Shown here: one piece after another, positions 60,484 to 64,000 of the stretch | How positions within the stretch are numbered: position 1 is the stretch's first letter | Layout: every line of letters starts with the position of its first letter | DNA from: Pseudomonadota bacterium | GTDB taxonomy: Bacteria > Pseudomonadota > Gammaproteobacteria > Burkholderiales > Rhodocyclaceae | NCBI GenBank assembly: GCA_018241685.1 | Contig: JAFEDJ010000071.1 | Coordinates: 34,354-98,353, forward strand | DNA: 64,000 bases | Reading direction: 5' to 3' | Program-made: the position numbers and the translations under genes | Notes under the pieces: generated by a model | Seen by the model: only the letters and a program-made list of their open reading frames with translations | What the model was told of the DNA's origin: nothing | Databases searched by the model: none

Positions 60484-62637
60484 ATGATTGCCCCCGGACT
60501 CAACACACCCCAGCCCCTGGCCACCGGCCAGTTCTTCACCAACCCCAGCCACAGCAACAAGAAGATCCCTAACCCCCTCCCGCTACCCGGCGTGGTGATC
60601 TTCGTGCATGGCGTGAATTCGGACGGCGAATGGTTCGACGCCAGCGAAGAAGGCTTGTGCAAGGGGCTCAACAAACGGCTGGCCCGGCAATCGGAGCAGC
60701 TGGCGTGTCAAGGGCCGGTGGCTGGGCAGTTGAGGGAAGTGAAATACTCGAATGAACTCACTTCTGCTGGCTTCATCAACCCCGACCGTAGCGCAAAGAA
60801 CTTCATCGATACAGAGGCTCCTCACTGGTCACCCGTGATCCGCTTCCGCTGGGGCTATAAGGCCAGCAAGGATGATCTTAAGCTCTACGGCTCCAACATC
60901 TGGCTCAACGAGCAGGACTACTGGGGCGGCGGCCCTTTCGCCAACGGCTGCACCAGCCTGCCCGACCTCTGGAGCGAGGGTACGAACGACCGCCTGTTCC
61001 TATGGCTCACCGCCCAACACGTGAACCCCGTTCCGGGCCGCGACGTCTTTGCCTGCCCTCCGCGCAGCTACTACGTCTTCGCTGCACTCAGGCTCGCCAA
61101 ACTGGTCGCATCGATCCGCGCCAAGCAGGCGGACTGCCCGGTCACCATCGTCTGCCACAGCCAGGGAAACATGGTCGGCATCGCCGCAGCATTTCTCGGC
61201 GAACGCCTGGGCGACGCCGTTGCCGACAATTACATCCTGTGCAATCCGCCACTGAGCCTGCGGCGCGATAACCTCGCCGAGCAGTGGACTCAGCGCTACA
61301 CCATCAGCACCGCCAACCAGACGAGCGGACGCCAGACTTCTGCAGCCCGGAACGCAACGCTGGCCCACTACTTCGGGATTCTGCATGCACGCGCCAGCAA
61401 GGAGCAGGATGCGGCCAGCATCGACAAGGCCATGGCCAACGAGAACTGCCCGGTCGGAACCCCATACAAGGCAGGAACGGACCGCAAGACCCACGGCTTC
61501 AAGGAGCGAACCTATGGCCGCGTCACCCTGTATTGCTGCCCCCACGATCAGGTCATCTCGGCAACACCGGTACAGGGTATCGGCTGGCTCGGCATGCACG
61601 CAGACGAAATTGAGGCATGCAACGGGAAAGACGTATTCAGCCAACGAGTCTTCGCCCAAGGCTATCCAGTCGGCGCACCGCCCGGCAAATCCTCCGCCTA
61701 CCACTATCTGAACGACCGCTGGAACAAAGACCGGAAAGACGGCAAGGATGGTTTCTGGCATCCCCCCTCCCCCACCGCCCGCTTCTCCCTGCGCCACGGC
61801 CTCGACGCCAACACCAGCCTGCTCGGCAAGACGATGACCGTCGCGACCTGCTGGCTCCTCAGCGCCGTCGATCTCTTCAAGCTCCCAGTCAATGCCACCC
61901 CTGAGGAGAACTGGGTCATTCCGATCAATGCGCCCCCACTGCCCGAGCCCTTCACCCCCAAGGCCCGCCGCTTCGGCCAGGTCAGCGAGCAGTTCGACGA
62001 GGGCTATGACCCGGGGGGCAATTCACGGAATGCGCAAAAGCCCAAGGCAGAGAAGGCCGCTGACGATCCCTATGACTCCCACACAACCCTGAAGACAAAG
62101 GATGGCTCGATGGAGGACCGTCCGATGGGCGACGCCAATTCCGAAGCTCAGATGCGCTACGAAGACCGGGCCCGCCTGCGCATGCGGGCCCGGCGCGAAG
62201 GACTGGCCGATGAAAACAACCGGGTCGTTGGCGAAGACGACCCCACGCAGGCCAGCGAAGCCCACAAGCAATGGCGCAATGCCAAGATCAAGACGTTTCT
62301 GTCCGAATCGGTTGATCAGAATGCAACGGACCACTCGACGATTGTTACGAACCCAATGCATGCGGAGAAGGCAATGGCTTACGACGTTGCCATCGGTGTC
62401 TGTCGGCTGAACGAAGCTGACTGGCGTGAATTGAGAGTAGAGGCTGATTGGCGATATCTGCAAGAACTGCGCAATAAAAAACGCCCTAATGGACGCTTTG
62501 CTGAGTACTTCAACACAGGAAAGATGACCAATAAAGACATCCACTCTTGGGCAAATAGCACCCCAGAGGCACGCATGCCGCCCACGATCACCGACGAGCG
62601 GACCGTCACCACCTATGGATACCCGAGACAGGTATGA
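60484..62637 (+). CDS. Tle3-like type VI secretion lipase effector
   Basis: A 717-residue alpha/beta-hydrolase. VVIFVHGVNSDGEWFDASE near residue 40 gives the oxyanion part, and VCHSQGNMVGIAAAF holds the nucleophile Ser226. The C-terminal half (about 480-717) is charged and resembles the DUF3274 region of Tle3 phospholipases. Tle3 enzymes cut membrane phospholipids in the target cell's periplasm. It lacks a signal peptide, as secreted effectors do. It follows vgrG by 18 bp and overlaps the Tla3 gene as ATGA, the order expected for a Tle3 module. No immunity gene lies between. Confidence 0.87.
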   Translation: MIAPGLNTPQPLATGQFFTNPSHSNKKIPNPLPLPGVVIFVHGVNSDGEWFDASEEGLCKGLNKRLARQSEQLACQGPVAGQLREVKYSNELTSAGFINPDRSAKNFIDTEAPHWSPVIRFRWGYKASKDDLKLYGSNIWLNEQDYWGGGPFANGCTSLPDLWSEGTNDRLFLWLTAQHVNPVPGRDVFACPPRSYYVFAALRLAKLVASIRAKQADCPVTIVCHSQGNMVGIAAAFLGERLGDAVADNYILCNPPLSLRRDNLAEQWTQRYTISTANQTSGRQTSAARNATLAHYFGILHARASKEQDAASIDKAMANENCPVGTPYKAGTDRKTHGFKERTYGRVTLYCCPHDQVISATPVQGIGWLGMHADEIEACNGKDVFSQRVFAQGYPVGAPPGKSSAYHYLNDRWNKDRKDGKDGFWHPPSPTARFSLRHGLDANTSLLGKTMTVATCWLLSAVDLFKLPVNATPEENWVIPINAPPLPEPFTPKARRFGQVSEQFDEGYDPGGNSRNAQKPKAEKAADDPYDSHTTLKTKDGSMEDRPMGDANSEAQMRYEDRARLRMRARREGLADENNRVVGEDDPTQASEAHKQWRNAKIKTFLSESVDQNATDHSTIVTNPMHAEKAMAYDVAIGVCRLNEADWRELRVEADWRYLQELRNKKRPNGRFAEYFNTGKMTNKDIHSWANSTPEARMPPTITDERTVTTYGYPRQV

Positions 62638-64000
62638 GAAATTACTTCACAACGCCGCAACGACGGTTCGCTCTCTCGGTCTCCGTATTTCTCGTGACCT
62701 CGTTGGTCGCCTTACTTATTGCGTGGCGGCAAGACGCATCCGCACCTCCCCATGCTTGGACTATCGAGGACATCATGATCCGTTTGTTTGCATTACCTGC
62801 GCTACTTTCTGCTGCGGCTTTGGCCTGGTCAGCTGGCAGCACCCTCTCTCCTGCGATGGCCATGACAACGTCACCACCTGCGCCAGTCACATCGCCAATC
62901 TCCTTCAAAGCTCAAGTGGTTGGCGTTCAATGGATGAACCCACTGGTGAGACGGGACTACCCTACCGAGTGGCAATTGCTATGGACGCTTGGATTGGCAA
63001 GGCCAAACAAGAACGATGAAGTCGTAAAGGAAAAACCAAGAAAATTTTCATCAGTACAACCTGTTGCCGCCATCGTTTGGAATATGGACGACGAGGTCAC
63101 TTTTCCGTCTTTCTTTCAAGGCTACTTGGTCCCTTTCTTGCAGCCATTAGGTCGACGCTATGCAATGAACGCCGACTATTTCTACACAGTTCAACCTAAA
63201 TCTCCGAAAAACTGGCGTGAACTGGCCGGCATTCACATCGAATTTGCCCTCCCGGATACGCCCCTCCTGACTCGGGAAGAAGCGACCCACATCGTGCAGG
63301 ACGCAATGAATGAGGAGTTCGAGTTCTACAACCCCAACCTCGCCACCCGCAACGTCCCTGCCGATGTGCGCGTCTCCGTCGGCGGCGCCAGCGTCGGTTT
63401 CACCTCCCTCACCGCCGCTCTCGATTACTTGAAGACCCACCCCAAGGAGTCCGTCTGGGCGATGACCTGGGACTCCCCGGACCACCCGAAGGACGAGCAG
63501 ATGACCGAGAACTGCGTCCTCCTCGTCCTCGCCGGCCCCGACTTCGATACGAAACGCGAACCCCTCGCCTGGATCGGCTATCCGGCCGTCCGCAAGAGCG
63601 AAGACTTCGAAACCCAACCCGACGCCTCCCGTCAGTTGCAGGCCTGGCAAGCCGCCATCCGCGATGCGGCCACCCAGGCCGACACGACGGTCCCCGCCCT
63701 CGGCCACGTCATCCACGACGCCGGCTTCGGTTCGGATGCGGCCGGACGCCGGCTGGCGCAAGTCGGCCATGCCCTCGGCACGCTCAACCCCGAATTCGAC
63801 TTCACCACCCAGACCTTCAACACCCCCAAGCTGCTCGGCGACATGCGCGCCGGCACAGCATTGACCAACGTCGCGCTGGCCATTGCCTGGACACACCAGA
63901 AAGGCAAGCCCGTGCTGGTGCTCGGCACCACCGAGCCCGACCGCCTCAGCGCTGTCGTCGTCACCCCGCCGGCCCGGCCGCGTATCTTCGATCCCAACCG
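62634..64000 (+). CDS. Tla3-like (DUF2875) type VI lipase adaptor, partial (3' end beyond window)
   Basis: The frame is open from the ATG overlapping the Tle3 stop to the right edge (455 codons seen). Two N-terminal hydrophobic segments (about residues 11-31 and 47-66) suggest a membrane-anchored periplasmic protein. The rest has VTFPSFFQGYLVPFLQPLGR and a late region with FNTPKLLGDMRAGTALTNVALAIAWTHQKGKPVLVLGTTEPDRLSAVVV, the DUF2875 pattern of the Pseudomonas Tla3 adaptor that helps load Tle3 onto VgrG. The 5' part, up to about codon 190, is less GC-rich than the remainder. Confidence 0.85.
   Translation, partial: MRNYFTTPQRRFALSVSVFLVTSLVALLIAWRQDASAPPHAWTIEDIMIRLFALPALLSAAALAWSAGSTLSPAMAMTTSPPAPVTSPISFKAQVVGVQWMNPLVRRDYPTEWQLLWTLGLARPNKNDEVVKEKPRKFSSVQPVAAIVWNMDDEVTFPSFFQGYLVPFLQPLGRRYAMNADYFYTVQPKSPKNWRELAGIHIEFALPDTPLLTREEATHIVQDAMNEEFEFYNPNLATRNVPADVRVSVGGASVGFTSLTAALDYLKTHPKESVWAMTWDSPDHPKDEQMTENCVLLVLAGPDFDTKREPLAWIGYPAVRKSEDFETQPDASRQLQAWQAAIRDAATQADTTVPALGHVIHDAGFGSDAAGRRLAQVGHALGTLNPEFDFTTQTFNTPKLLGDMRAGTALTNVALAIAWTHQKGKPVLVLGTTEPDRLSAVVVTPPARPRIFDPN

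Overview
The window is GC-rich, densely packed bacterial DNA with short intergenic gaps. Gene content points to a metabolically versatile betaproteobacterium, most likely a Rhodocyclales/Zoogloeaceae member (Azoarcus, Aromatoleum or Thauera type). The clues are acetone carboxylase with a sigma-54 regulator, gentisate and 4-hydroxybenzoate catabolism, paired cyanophycin synthetases and a multiheme cytochrome respiratory cluster. The genus is inferred from gene content only.

Layout. 1-3946 (minus): a cluster for moving electrons across the outer membrane: heptaheme membrane-anchored cytochrome c, cytochrome b, small cytochrome c, decaheme MtrA/DmsE-type cytochrome and an MtrB/PioB-type porin that runs off the left edge. 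A perfect FNR/Anr box lies upstream. 4143-7533: MOSC protein, a small unknown gene, a Na+/H+ antiporter-like protein and an alpha/beta hydrolase. 7606-12409 (minus): sulfate uptake operon sbp-cysT-cysW-cysA-cysB with overlapping start and stop codons. 12.67-13.30 kb: an isolated cassette resembling phage P4/P1 C4-type antisense RNA immunity, with a 36-codon leader overlapping a 97-codon gene. 13.4-17.1 kb: methyltransferase, SPW-repeat membrane protein, Spy/CpxP-like periplasmic protein and several small secreted proteins or lipoproteins.

17.1-24.8 kb: acetone carboxylase acxABC and its activator acxR. Both transcription units have a -24/-12 promoter and share an upstream CGAACGTCCG element. 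24.9-29.9 kb: TonB-like protein, metallophosphoesterase, glpK and glpD. 29.9-37.8 kb: cyanophycin synthetases CphA and CphA', divergent from an ABC exporter and a DUF1854 protein of the kind found beside cyanophycin genes. 37.8-42.1 kb: Gly/Cys-rich-tail membrane protein, small membrane protein, class III aminotransferase and phosphatidylserine decarboxylase.

42.1-47.4 kb: complete 3-hydroxybenzoate/gentisate operon (6-hydroxylase, gentisate dioxygenase, fumarylpyruvate hydrolase, maleylpyruvate isomerase, AAHS transporter), with an FNR box just before the first gene. A Cys/Met-metabolism PLP enzyme follows. 48.7-51.8 kb (minus): cytochrome bd operon cydP-cydA-cydB-cydX. 52-53.1 kb: YeiH-type exporter. 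53.2-53.7 kb: three tandem tRNA-Arg(ACG) genes with terminator and promoter. 53.9-57.6 kb: TmoC-like Rieske ferredoxin, AraC regulator, pobA and a LysR regulator. 57.7-64 kb: type VI secretion effector module VgrG, Tle3-like lipase and Tla3/DUF2875 adaptor, which runs off the right edge.

Taken together, the region looks built for switching between oxygen-dependent and anoxic life. Multiheme export of electrons and cytochrome bd would serve low oxygen. Ring-hydroxylating pathways need oxygen and carry an FNR box placed where it would repress. Acetone is carboxylated independently of oxygen. Nitrogen and carbon storage (cyanophycin) and interbacterial competition (T6SS effector) complete the picture. 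All functions are read from sequence motifs and recalled family knowledge; no database search was run.
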